Source of the DNA: an uncultured Oscillospiraceae bacterium
GTDB lineage: Bacteria > Bacillota > Clostridia > Oscillospirales > Oscillospiraceae
Direction: 5' to 3'
DNA length: 18,304 bases
Assembly (NCBI GenBank): GCA_900759385.1
Contig: CAAEUZ010000073.1
Span: 1 to 18,304 of the forward strand
Position 1 is the stretch's first letter. Each line of letters begins with the position of its first letter. Shown here in pieces: positions 6,727-12,713 of this stretch. The position numbers and the translations under genes are program-made. The notes beneath the pieces were generated by a model. The model was not told where the DNA came from and ran no database searches. It was given only the letters and a program-made list of their open reading frames with translations.

Positions 6727-6847
6727 ATTTCTACCTGTCGGCCGGACGGGCTGTTTTCGCGCGCTCAAATGCGCGCAAACGCCGCGGTACGTTCAGGGAG
6801 GCAACAGGCCGCCAGACGCGGCCAATACTACAAGGAGGTGCCGAAAA

Positions 6848-7009
6848 ATGGCTGTTGGCGCAAGAGTCAAAGTTATACTCAGGTGCAGCGAGTGCAAGGA
6901 GCGCAACTACTTCACGGTCAAGAACAAGAAGAACACGCCCGACCGTCTCGAGATGAAGAAGTACTGCCCCCGCTGCCGTAAGTACACGGTCCACAACGAG
7001 ACCAAGTAA
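6848..7009 (+). CDS. rpmG: 50S ribosomal protein L33
   Basis: The 53-residue protein is a structural part of the large ribosomal subunit. It has the four zinc-ribbon cysteines (C13, C16, C40, C43), so it is a zinc-binding (C+) form, and the family pattern CKERNYFTVKNKKNTPDRLE. The ATG at 6848 is set by AAGGAGGTG, about 7 nt upstream; in-frame extension upstream would run through the promoter and leader. Its place just before secE-nusG is a common Firmicute arrangement. Confidence 0.95.
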   Translation: MAVGARVKVILRCSECKERNYFTVKNKKNTPDRLEMKKYCPRCRKYTVHNETK

Positions 7010-7033
7010 GGCGCGAAAGGAGTTTTCAGTCTA

Positions 7034-7303
7034 ATGGCAGAAGCAAACAAGAATTCCGCCCCCGCCAAGACCTCCACGACCGCCGTCAAGAAGACCGACG
7101 AAAAGCTCCCGTTCTTCAAGCGGATCGGCAAATGGTTCCGCGAGTTCAGGAGCGAGGTCAAGAAGGTCGTGTGGCCCACCCCCAAGCAGGTGACTACCAA
7201 CACCGGCGTGGCCCTGGCCATGATGGCCGTGGCCGCAGTCGCGCTCTGGCTTTTTGACACGCTGGCCTCCCTCGGAGTCCAGACCCTCATCGACCTGGTA
7301 TAA
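7034..7303 (+). CDS. secE: Preprotein translocase subunit SecE
   Basis: SecE is an essential membrane subunit of the SecYEG protein-export channel and clamps SecY. The 89-residue product has a polar N-terminal tail (about 1-25), an amphipathic stretch FFKRIGKWFREFRSEVKKVVWPT (about 27-49) that contains the family motif (S)EVKKVVWPT, and one membrane helix (about 57-82). This is the short single-helix form usual in Gram-positive bacteria. The ribosome binding site AAAGGAG ends 11 nt before the ATG, slightly long. It lies 24 nt after rpmG and 5 nt before nusG. Confidence 0.96.
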   Translation: MAEANKNSAPAKTSTTAVKKTDEKLPFFKRIGKWFREFRSEVKKVVWPTPKQVTTNTGVALAMMAVAAVALWLFDTLASLGVQTLIDLV

Positions 7304-7308
7304 GCGCG

Positions 7309-7833
7309 ATGGCTGAAGAGGCGAAATGGTATGTGGTCCACACATACTCGGGATACGAAAACGCCGTTGCCGCCGCGGTGATGAAAGCGGCGGAAAACCG
7401 CAGGATGACCGACCTCATCCAGGAGGTCAACATCCCCATGGAGACGGTCACGGAACACACCGACGCGGGTGAGAAGACCTATGAGCGCAAGGTGTTCCCT
7501 GGCTATGTCCTCGTCAAGATGATCATGACGGATGAGAGCTGGCATCTCGTCCGCAACGTGCGCGGCGCGACCGGCTTTGTCGGCGCCGCCAACAAGGCCA
7601 TCCCCCTCACGGAGCAGGAGATATACGACCTCGGCGTCGAGAGGCACGAGATCGTGGTCGGCTTCGAGGTTGGCGACACGGTCAAGGTTATCGACGGCCC
7701 GCTGGAGGGCTTCCTCGGCACGGTCGAGGAGCTCGAGCCGGAGAAGGACCGCGTGCGCGTTGTTGTCTCCATGTTCGGCCGCGAGACGCCGGTCGATCTG
7801 GAGCTCGACCAGGTGGAGACGGTCAAGGACTGA
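7309..7833 (+). CDS. nusG: Transcription termination/antitermination factor NusG
   Basis: NusG binds RNA polymerase and modulates pausing, elongation and coupling with translation. The 174-residue protein has an NGN domain (about 1-105) with KWYVVHTYSGYEN at the start, FPGYVLVKM (63-71) and VRGATGFVG (84-92). A KOW domain follows, with GDTVKVIDGPLEGFLGTV at 122-139. Only five bases separate it from the secE stop and no Shine-Dalgarno sequence precedes the ATG. Translation probably depends on ribosomes finishing secE. Confidence 0.97.
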   Translation: MAEEAKWYVVHTYSGYENAVAAAVMKAAENRRMTDLIQEVNIPMETVTEHTDAGEKTYERKVFPGYVLVKMIMTDESWHLVRNVRGATGFVGAANKAIPLTEQEIYDLGVERHEIVVGFEVGDTVKVIDGPLEGFLGTVEELEPEKDRVRVVVSMFGRETPVDLELDQVETVKD

Positions 7834-7887
7834 CCGGGCTCGTTTCCCTTTAATCTATTTTGATTTTATTGAAAGAGGTGCTTTGAC

Positions 7888-8313
7888 TTGGCACAGAAAG
7901 TCGTTGGATATATCAGATTCCAGGTGCCGGCCGGCAAGGCCACCCCGGCGCCCCCCGTCGGCCCCGCCCTGGGCCAGTACGGCGTGAACATCGGCCAGTT
8001 CACCAAGGATTTCAACGAGCGCACCAAGGGCGACATGGGCATGATGATCCCCGTCGTCATCACCGTGTACTCTGACCGCAGCTTTACCTTCATCACCAAG
8101 ACCCCGCCCGCGGCCCTGCTCATCAAGAAGGCCTGCGGCATCGACAAGGCTTCCGGCGTGCCCCAGCGCGACAAGGTTGCCACCATCAGCAAGGAAGATC
8201 TGCGCAAGATCGCCGAGCAGAAGATGCCCGACCTCAACTGCACCAGCATTGAGAGCGCCATGAGCATGATCGCCGGCACCTGCCGCAGCATGGGCGTCCT
8301 GGTGGGCGACTGA
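7888..8313 (+). CDS. rplK: 50S ribosomal protein L11, TTG start
   Basis: The 141-residue protein (exactly the family size) is part of the GTPase-associated centre of the large subunit. The N-terminal domain has the family pattern GKATPAPPVGPALGQYGVNI, and the C-terminal rRNA-binding domain ends with SMGVLVGD. Translation must begin at TTG 7888 to give the conserved MAQKVVGYIRFQ N-terminus; AGAGGT lies about 8 nt upstream and no ATG is available. It follows nusG by 54 nt without a visible terminator, so it is probably part of the same transcript. Confidence 0.97.
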   Translation: MAQKVVGYIRFQVPAGKATPAPPVGPALGQYGVNIGQFTKDFNERTKGDMGMMIPVVITVYSDRSFTFITKTPPAALLIKKACGIDKASGVPQRDKVATISKEDLRKIAEQKMPDLNCTSIESAMSMIAGTCRSMGVLVGD

Positions 8314-8328
8314 GCTCAACCCCTATAC

Positions 8329-8379
8329 GTGGGAGGACAGCGGCGCCTTTCGTAAGGGCGCATAACTCCGACGAACCAC
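8329..8379 (+). promoter_or_regulatory. Ribosomal protein L1 leader element between rplK and rplA
   Basis: The intergenic RNA folds into GTGG (8329-8332) with CCAC (8376-8379) and GAG (8333-8335) with CTC (8366-8368). An asymmetric internal loop CGACGAA (8369-8375) separates the two helices. An apical GGCGCC/GGGCGC hairpin (about 8343-8361) tops it. L1 is known to bind a similar helix in 23S rRNA and in its own mRNA to repress translation. The position right before the rplA ribosome binding site fits that role; the assignment is inferred from structure. Confidence 0.6.
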
Positions 8380-8399
8380 ATTTTTAGGAGGAAATCAAA

Positions 8400-9092
8400 T
8401 TGTTCAGAGGTAAGAATTACAAAGAGAGCGCCAAGCTCATAGATAAACAGAACCTTTACGAGCCCCAGGAGGCCTTTGAGCTCGTCTGCAAGGCCAGCCG
8501 CGCCAAGTTCGACGAGACCGTCGAGCTGCACGTCAAGCTGGGCGTTGACTCCCGTCACGCTGACCAGCAGGTCCGCGGCGCCGTCGTGCTGCCCAACGGC
8601 ACCGGCAAGAACGTCCGCGTCCTGGTGTTCTGCAAGCCCGAGCGCGAGGAGGAGGCCAAGGCGGCCGGAGCCGACTACGCCGGCGGCCAGGATCTGGTCC
8701 AGAAGATCCAGCAGGAGAACTGGTTCGAGTTCGACACCGTTATCGCCAGCCCCGACATGATGGGCGTCGTCGGCCGTCTCGGTAAGCTGCTCGGCCCCAA
8801 GGGCCTGATGCCCAGCCCGAAGGCCGGCACCGTCACCCCGAACATCGCCCAGGCTGTCAGCGAGGCCAAGGCCGGTAAGGTCGAGTACCGTCTCGACAAG
8901 ACCAACATCATCCACTGCCCCATCGGCAAGGTCAGCTTCGGCGCTGAGAAGCTCGTTGAGAACTACAACACCCTCATCGGCGCTATCGTGCGTGCCAAGC
9001 CCGCCGCCGCCAAGGGCCAGTACATCAAGAGCTGCGTCACCGCGTCCACCATGGGCCCCGGCGTGAAGATCAACGCCAACAAGGCTCTGTAA
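8400..9092 (+). CDS. rplA: 50S ribosomal protein L1, TTG start
   Basis: L1 forms the mobile stalk of the large subunit at the tRNA exit site and represses its own mRNA in many bacteria. The 230-residue product has the expected length, the N-terminal MFRGKNYKESAKL, HADQQVRGAVVLPNGTGK in the first domain, and LGKLLGPKGLMPSPKAGTVT in the inserted domain. The start is TTG at 8400, with AGGAGG (8386-8391) 8 nt upstream; no ATG fits. The usual downstream partners rplJ and rplL are absent: a terminator follows 10 nt after the stop. Confidence 0.97.
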   Translation: MFRGKNYKESAKLIDKQNLYEPQEAFELVCKASRAKFDETVELHVKLGVDSRHADQQVRGAVVLPNGTGKNVRVLVFCKPEREEEAKAAGADYAGGQDLVQKIQQENWFEFDTVIASPDMMGVVGRLGKLLGPKGLMPSPKAGTVTPNIAQAVSEAKAGKVEYRLDKTNIIHCPIGKVSFGAEKLVENYNTLIGAIVRAKPAAAKGQYIKSCVTASTMGPGVKINANKAL

Positions 9093-9102
9093 GGCTGTAT
9101 TA

Positions 9103-9136
9103 AAAAAGTCCCGGAATGGCTATTCCGGGACTTTTT
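9103..9136. terminator. Strong bidirectional terminator between rplA and the VanZ-domain gene
   Basis: The stem pairs 9108-9117 with 9122-9131 (10 bp, GGCT loop) and extends by five A-T pairs into 9103-9107 and 9132-9136. It has T runs on both strands, so it can end rplA transcription and that of the convergent minus-strand gene whose stop codon abuts it. Confidence 0.92.
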
Positions 9137-10498
9137 CTATTCCATGGCCAGGCTGAGATAGAACCGAGCGCCGTCCGCGGAGAGTTCCAGCAGCGGACGG
9201 TAAGTGCCCTTGCTGTCTAGCGTGTAGACGACGTCCGCATTCTCGATATGGACGTCTCCCTCTGGCATCTCCCGCCAGGAGAAGTCGCCGCGCGCCAGAC
9301 GCCGCACGCACTCCTCCGCGCTGATGGGCTCGGCGTACCCGATGCGCTCCGTCTCATAGGCGTGCCAGTCCACACGCGCCAGCTCGCCTTCGAGGACCTC
9401 GGCGGAGATCTCCCCGCCCAGACCGGTTCCGGCGTCATAGGAGAAGACATATGCGCCGTCCTCGTCAGAGAAAGCTCCGCCCTCCGGGATCTCCAGCCCC
9501 CAGCCGAGCACAAGAGCGCGGATTTCCTCCTCGCTCAGGCCGGGATCGGAGCCCATGTATTCTACCCGGGAGGAGTAAACATTGTAGTTTGTGTACTCGA
9601 TTTCCGGCCCGGCGTAACGGTATACTGCGCTGAGCTGCCCGTCGGCGCTGCGGAACCAGGCGGATTCGTCGTACAGATCCTCCGTGTCCCGCGTCTGGCC
9701 GAACACGGCGTAGAACCTGTCGGCGCACTCACGCGCCGCGGCCAGGTCTCCGCCGGACGTGGCGTAAACGCCAAGCTCTTCGGCTGTCAGGCCGCTGAGG
9801 AAAGCGGCGGCGTCCTCAGAGAAGCTGATCCCGCCGGTCAGGGGCGTGCCCTGCCGCACATCGAACTCGCTCGTGCCGTAAGGAGAGGCGCTCCAGAGCG
9901 CCCAGGCGGCCAGGGGCGGTGAGAGGCAGACAAGCGCGAGCACGAGCGAGACAGCCGAGCGAGCCGCACGCTTTCCGCGCACGTTCAGGCAGAAGCGCGC
10001 GAGCGCAAAGCCGCAGACCGTGCCCAGCGTGTTGTTGAAGAGGTCGTCCACGTCCGCGATGCCGCTCGCAAGCAGGTATTGAAGCACCTCAACCGTAAGC
10101 GAGGTGAGGAAGCCCAGCGGTATCACCAGCCAGCGGCTTTTGCGCTCGCCGAACGGCAGGGCAAACAGGAAGCCGCAGGGGACGAAAATGAGTATGTTCA
10201 TGAACTCGTTCAAAAAGGCGTGCGACGTGAAGTCAGCCATCAGCATCCTGTAGCCGTAAAACAGCTCCAGGTTATACCAGCTCTCATATCGCGGCTCGCC
10301 GCTGCGCAGTATGAGCACGCAAAGCAGCGCGAACACGTACACCGCCGTGAAGAAGCACCAGAGCTTCCACGCGCGTGAGAGCGGCCGCCCGCGCCGCCTG
10401 AAAAGGAGCGTGACGGCAATATATGCAATCACTCCCAGCACAAGCGCCGGGAGCGCAAGCGGCAGATATCGTCCCAGCAAGTCAAGAAAAGTACGCAT
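9137..10498 (-). CDS. VanZ-domain membrane protein with large extracytoplasmic C-terminal region
   Basis: The 453-residue protein has an N-terminal VanZ-like membrane domain with about six hydrophobic segments (roughly 11-33, 45-66, 100-118, 124-147, 155-172 and 182-203). Family motifs are NEFMNILIFVPCGFLFALPF and VEVLQYLL with DVDDLFNNTLG. VanZ proteins are linked to low-level teicoplanin resistance in one case but most have no known role. The last 240 residues are soluble, rich in Asp/Glu/Tyr, and carry a repeated pattern of acidic helix, strand and tyrosine that loosely recalls YycI/PepSY-like cell-envelope domains; this resemblance is only inferred. The start at 10498 is preferred because AGGAGG lies 5 nt upstream; an ATG at 10516 is less likely. 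It is separated from tetR by a terminator. Confidence 0.82.
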   Translation of the reverse strand: MRTFLDLLGRYLPLALPALVLGVIAYIAVTLLFRRRGRPLSRAWKLWCFFTAVYVFALLCVLILRSGEPRYESWYNLELFYGYRMLMADFTSHAFLNEFMNILIFVPCGFLFALPFGERKSRWLVIPLGFLTSLTVEVLQYLLASGIADVDDLFNNTLGTVCGFALARFCLNVRGKRAARSAVSLVLALVCLSPPLAAWALWSASPYGTSEFDVRQGTPLTGGISFSEDAAAFLSGLTAEELGVYATSGGDLAAARECADRFYAVFGQTRDTEDLYDESAWFRSADGQLSAVYRYAGPEIEYTNYNVYSSRVEYMGSDPGLSEEEIRALVLGWGLEIPEGGAFSDEDGAYVFSYDAGTGLGGEISAEVLEGELARVDWHAYETERIGYAEPISAEECVRRLARGDFSWREMPEGDVHIENADVVYTLDSKGTYRPLLELSADGARFYLSLAME

Positions 10499-10555
10499 GT
10501 CTCCCTCCTGCAGCACGTTGTCGATCCATCTGCCTTATATACGAACAAAAGTGTA

Positions 10556-10593
10556 AAAAAGTTCCGCGCCCTCTATCGGGCGCGGGACTTTTT
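10556..10593 (-). terminator. Terminator of the TetR-family gene
   Basis: The stem of 10561-10571 with 10578-10588 (11 pairs including one G-U, 6-nt loop) extends through five A-T pairs, 10556-10560 with 10589-10593. It overlaps the tetR stop codon and gives a T run on the minus strand. It is nearly symmetric and could work in both directions. The gap between it and the VanZ-domain gene contains TATATAAG on the minus strand near 10534-10541 but no clear -35. Confidence 0.88.
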
Positions 10594-11210
10594 CATCTCC
10601 GCTTAAGCGCGCTGTATATGGCCTCGGTGTACTCATAGGTGAGCCGGTTTAGGTCGCCCGCGTGGGTCATACCGCCGTAATCTATGCTCAGGGCGTCGCC
10701 TATGCTCAGGAGGTAGGCAAAAAAGTCGAGGTCCGCATCCCGGCGCACCTCCGGGTCGGCCTCCAGTTCCTCGCGCATCACCGGCATTATCAGCTCCACG
10801 GCGATCTCCAGCAGCACTGAATTGCGCAGCGCCCGCGGCGCGTCGCTCAGGCCGGAGAGCAGCGCGCTGCCCTTCTCCCCCAGCATACTGTTGAGCTCCG
10901 CGTTGTACTCGTCAACAGCCTGCCCCATGCCGACGCGCGATACCCGGTGGAGCCCCGTGTCCAGCAGCCCCTCGTGCCGCTCCCGCCTCTGCTCCAGCAG
11001 CCTGCGGCTCAGCTCCTTCACGCAGTAGGCATAGAGGTCATCCTTACTGTCAAAATACTGATAAAAGCTTCCCTTTGGTATTCTGGCCGCCTCGATTATA
11101 CGGTTTATGCTCGTCTTCTCATAGGGGCGGCTGGTAAATTCATCCATTGCGCTGTCCGTAATCCGTCTGCGCTTCTCCTCAGGCAGCTTGTAAAACGTCT
11201 GGTGTACCAT
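10593..11210 (-). CDS. TetR/AcrR-family transcriptional regulator
   Basis: The 205-residue protein has a TetR-type N-terminal helix-turn-helix (about residues 16-60): ITDSAMDEFTSRPYEKTSINRI, then AARIPKGSFYQYFDSKDDLY, the family's typical recognition-helix region. The helical C-terminal part would bind an effector and dimerise; it resembles no specific subgroup that I can name. The ATG at 11210 has GGGAG 8 nt upstream. It is transcribed away from the symporter-deacylase-epimerase-peptidase operon from a promoter that overlaps the operon promoter exactly, which makes it the probable local repressor. The effector is likely a peptide or D-amino acid derivative, an inference from the neighbours. 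Confidence 0.9.
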   Translation of the reverse strand: MVHQTFYKLPEEKRRRITDSAMDEFTSRPYEKTSINRIIEAARIPKGSFYQYFDSKDDLYAYCVKELSRRLLEQRRERHEGLLDTGLHRVSRVGMGQAVDEYNAELNSMLGEKGSALLSGLSDAPRALRNSVLLEIAVELIMPVMREELEADPEVRRDADLDFFAYLLSIGDALSIDYGGMTHAGDLNRLTYEYTEAIYSALKRR

Positions 11211-11245
11211 GATATATGCTCCCGTGTATTCAGCACTTTAAGGCG

Positions 11246-11274
11246 ATTATACTTGACAGTCTCTGACATGTCAA
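11246..11274 (-). promoter_or_regulatory. Consensus promoter for tetR, mirror image of the operon promoter
   Basis: On the minus strand TTGACA (11274-11269), a 17-bp spacer and TATAAT (11251-11246) are all exact. The two arms 11246-11258 and 11269-11281 are perfect 13-bp inverted copies with a 10-bp centre. Polymerase cannot occupy both promoters at the same time. Confidence 0.92.
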
Positions 11275-11281
11275 GTATAAT
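11253..11281 (+). promoter_or_regulatory. Consensus promoter for the D-peptide operon
   Basis: Exact TTGACA (11253-11258), 17-bp spacer, exact TATAAT (11276-11281). Transcription should start near 11288, inside the GTCATAC operator array. It lies within a perfect inverted repeat, so its two hexamers coincide with the mirror promoter on the other strand. Confidence 0.93.
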
Positions 11282-11284
11282 GCC

Positions 11285-11318
11285 TGTATGACTTTGGTCA
11301 TACGACTTTAGTCATACA
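11285..11318. promoter_or_regulatory. Probable TetR operator, three GTCATAC half-sites
   Basis: GTATGAC (11286-11292) and GTCATAC (11297-11303) form a perfect 7-bp inverted repeat with a 4-bp centre. A third half-site, AGTCATACA (11310-11318), is the inverse of TGTATGACT (11285-11293). The array covers the expected start of the operon message, between the -10 and the ribosome binding site, so binding would block the operon and only indirectly affect tetR. Confidence 0.7.
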
Positions 11319-11340
11319 CATGGCAAAAGGAGTTGGGATT

Positions 11341-12705
11341 ATGGAAGAAAAGAAAGTAAGCAACAGCAGGCTCTGGGTACAAAAGGGCGGCGTTCTGCTC
11401 GGCGGCTGCGGCATAACGGGCACCTATTCGCTCTACAACTCGCTCGCGTCCATATTCTACACGGACGTGCTGGGCATCTCGGCCACGGCCATGGGCGTCA
11501 TGGTGTTCATATCAAAGGTCTGGGACGCCATCAACGACATCATGTGCGGCGCGCTCATCGACCGCACCAACACCCGCTTCGGCCAGGTAAAGCCCTGGCT
11601 CTTCTGCGGAGGCATACTCATCTTTGTGTTCTCCGTGCTGATGTTCACCGTACCGGATTTCAATTACGCCGGCCGGCTCGTCTGGGCGTACATAACCTAT
11701 AACGGCGTAGGCATGGCCTTCACGGCCTGCGTCATCGGCACCGTTTCGCTCATGCCGCGCATTACGCGCAACCCCCTCGAGCAGGTCAGCCTGAACGCCT
11801 ACTACACCGTGGGTCAGTCCATCGCGGCCATTGCGGTCTCCGCCGTGCTCATGCAGCTGCTGACCTACTTCAGCGCGCAGAACCCCGGCACCGCTTACCG
11901 CAACCTCGCCCTCGTCGTAGGCGGCGCCGGCCTGGTGCTGACGATGATCTTCGTCTTTGTCATCCGCGAGCCGCGCGAGGACAGGATTGTCGCCGAGGCC
12001 CGCGTACCGCTGAAGAAGTCGCTCTCCGCGCTGTTCCACAACCGCCCCTTCCTGCTGATAGCCGGTATCAGCATGGTTTTCGGCATCGCCTCCGGCATGC
12101 ACAGCGCCTCCGTGGTGCATTACCTCACCTATGTAATGGAAGACCCCAACCTGTCCGGCTACGTGCTCGTCGTATCCTACGCCGGGACCTTCATCGCCAG
12201 CATTGTAAGCCGGCCGCTCGCGCACTTTGACAAGCTGCTCATGAGCAGGGTATCCTTCATTGTCATCGCCGCCGGCACTGCTCTGCGCCTCGTGACCGGC
12301 GACTCCAGCCTGGTTTTCATGCTCATCGGCGAGAGCTGCATCGGACTGGGCGGCGGCCTCTTCACCGTCTACTCCGTGCCTCTGCTCATAGACTGCGCCC
12401 TCTACGGCTATGTGAAGACCGGGGTGAGGAGCGACGCGCTGGTGCTCTCCTCCCTCACCTTCCAGACCAAGATCGGCCAGGGCCTCGGCACCGCCATCAT
12501 GGGCATCTGGCTGGGGGCGGCCGGTTACGAGGAGCTCTCATCCATACAGCCGGACAGCGCCGTATCAGCCATCGCCCAGGTGCATCTCGTACCCTATCTG
12601 GCCGTGGCCATCCTCTGTTTCGTCATGCTGCACTTCTATTCGCTCAGCAGCAAGCGCATGGAGGCCGTCCGCGCCGAGGCGGAGGCCCGCGAGAGTGCGA
12701 ACTGA
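11341..12705 (+). CDS. GPH-family (MFS) cation symporter
   Basis: The 454-residue protein has about 12 membrane segments and the hallmark of glycoside-pentoside-hexuronide:cation symporters (MFS_2): D62 and D66 in the second helix region (WDAINDIMCG), followed by DRTNTRFGQVKPW (74-86). Family members usually carry sugars with Na+ or H+. Here all later genes act on acylated or peptide-linked amino acids, so the substrate is probably an N-acyl amino acid or small peptide (inference). The start at 11341 is chosen because AAGGAG lies 8 nt upstream; an ATG at 11320 has no binding site. It is the first gene of the operon, 8 bases before the next. Confidence 0.88.
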   Translation: MEEKKVSNSRLWVQKGGVLLGGCGITGTYSLYNSLASIFYTDVLGISATAMGVMVFISKVWDAINDIMCGALIDRTNTRFGQVKPWLFCGGILIFVFSVLMFTVPDFNYAGRLVWAYITYNGVGMAFTACVIGTVSLMPRITRNPLEQVSLNAYYTVGQSIAAIAVSAVLMQLLTYFSAQNPGTAYRNLALVVGGAGLVLTMIFVFVIREPREDRIVAEARVPLKKSLSALFHNRPFLLIAGISMVFGIASGMHSASVVHYLTYVMEDPNLSGYVLVVSYAGTFIASIVSRPLAHFDKLLMSRVSFIVIAAGTALRLVTGDSSLVFMLIGESCIGLGGGLFTVYSVPLLIDCALYGYVKTGVRSDALVLSSLTFQTKIGQGLGTAIMGIWLGAAGYEELSSIQPDSAVSAIAQVHLVPYLAVAILCFVMLHFYSLSSKRMEAVRAEAEARESAN

Positions 12706-12713
12706 GGTGGGAC

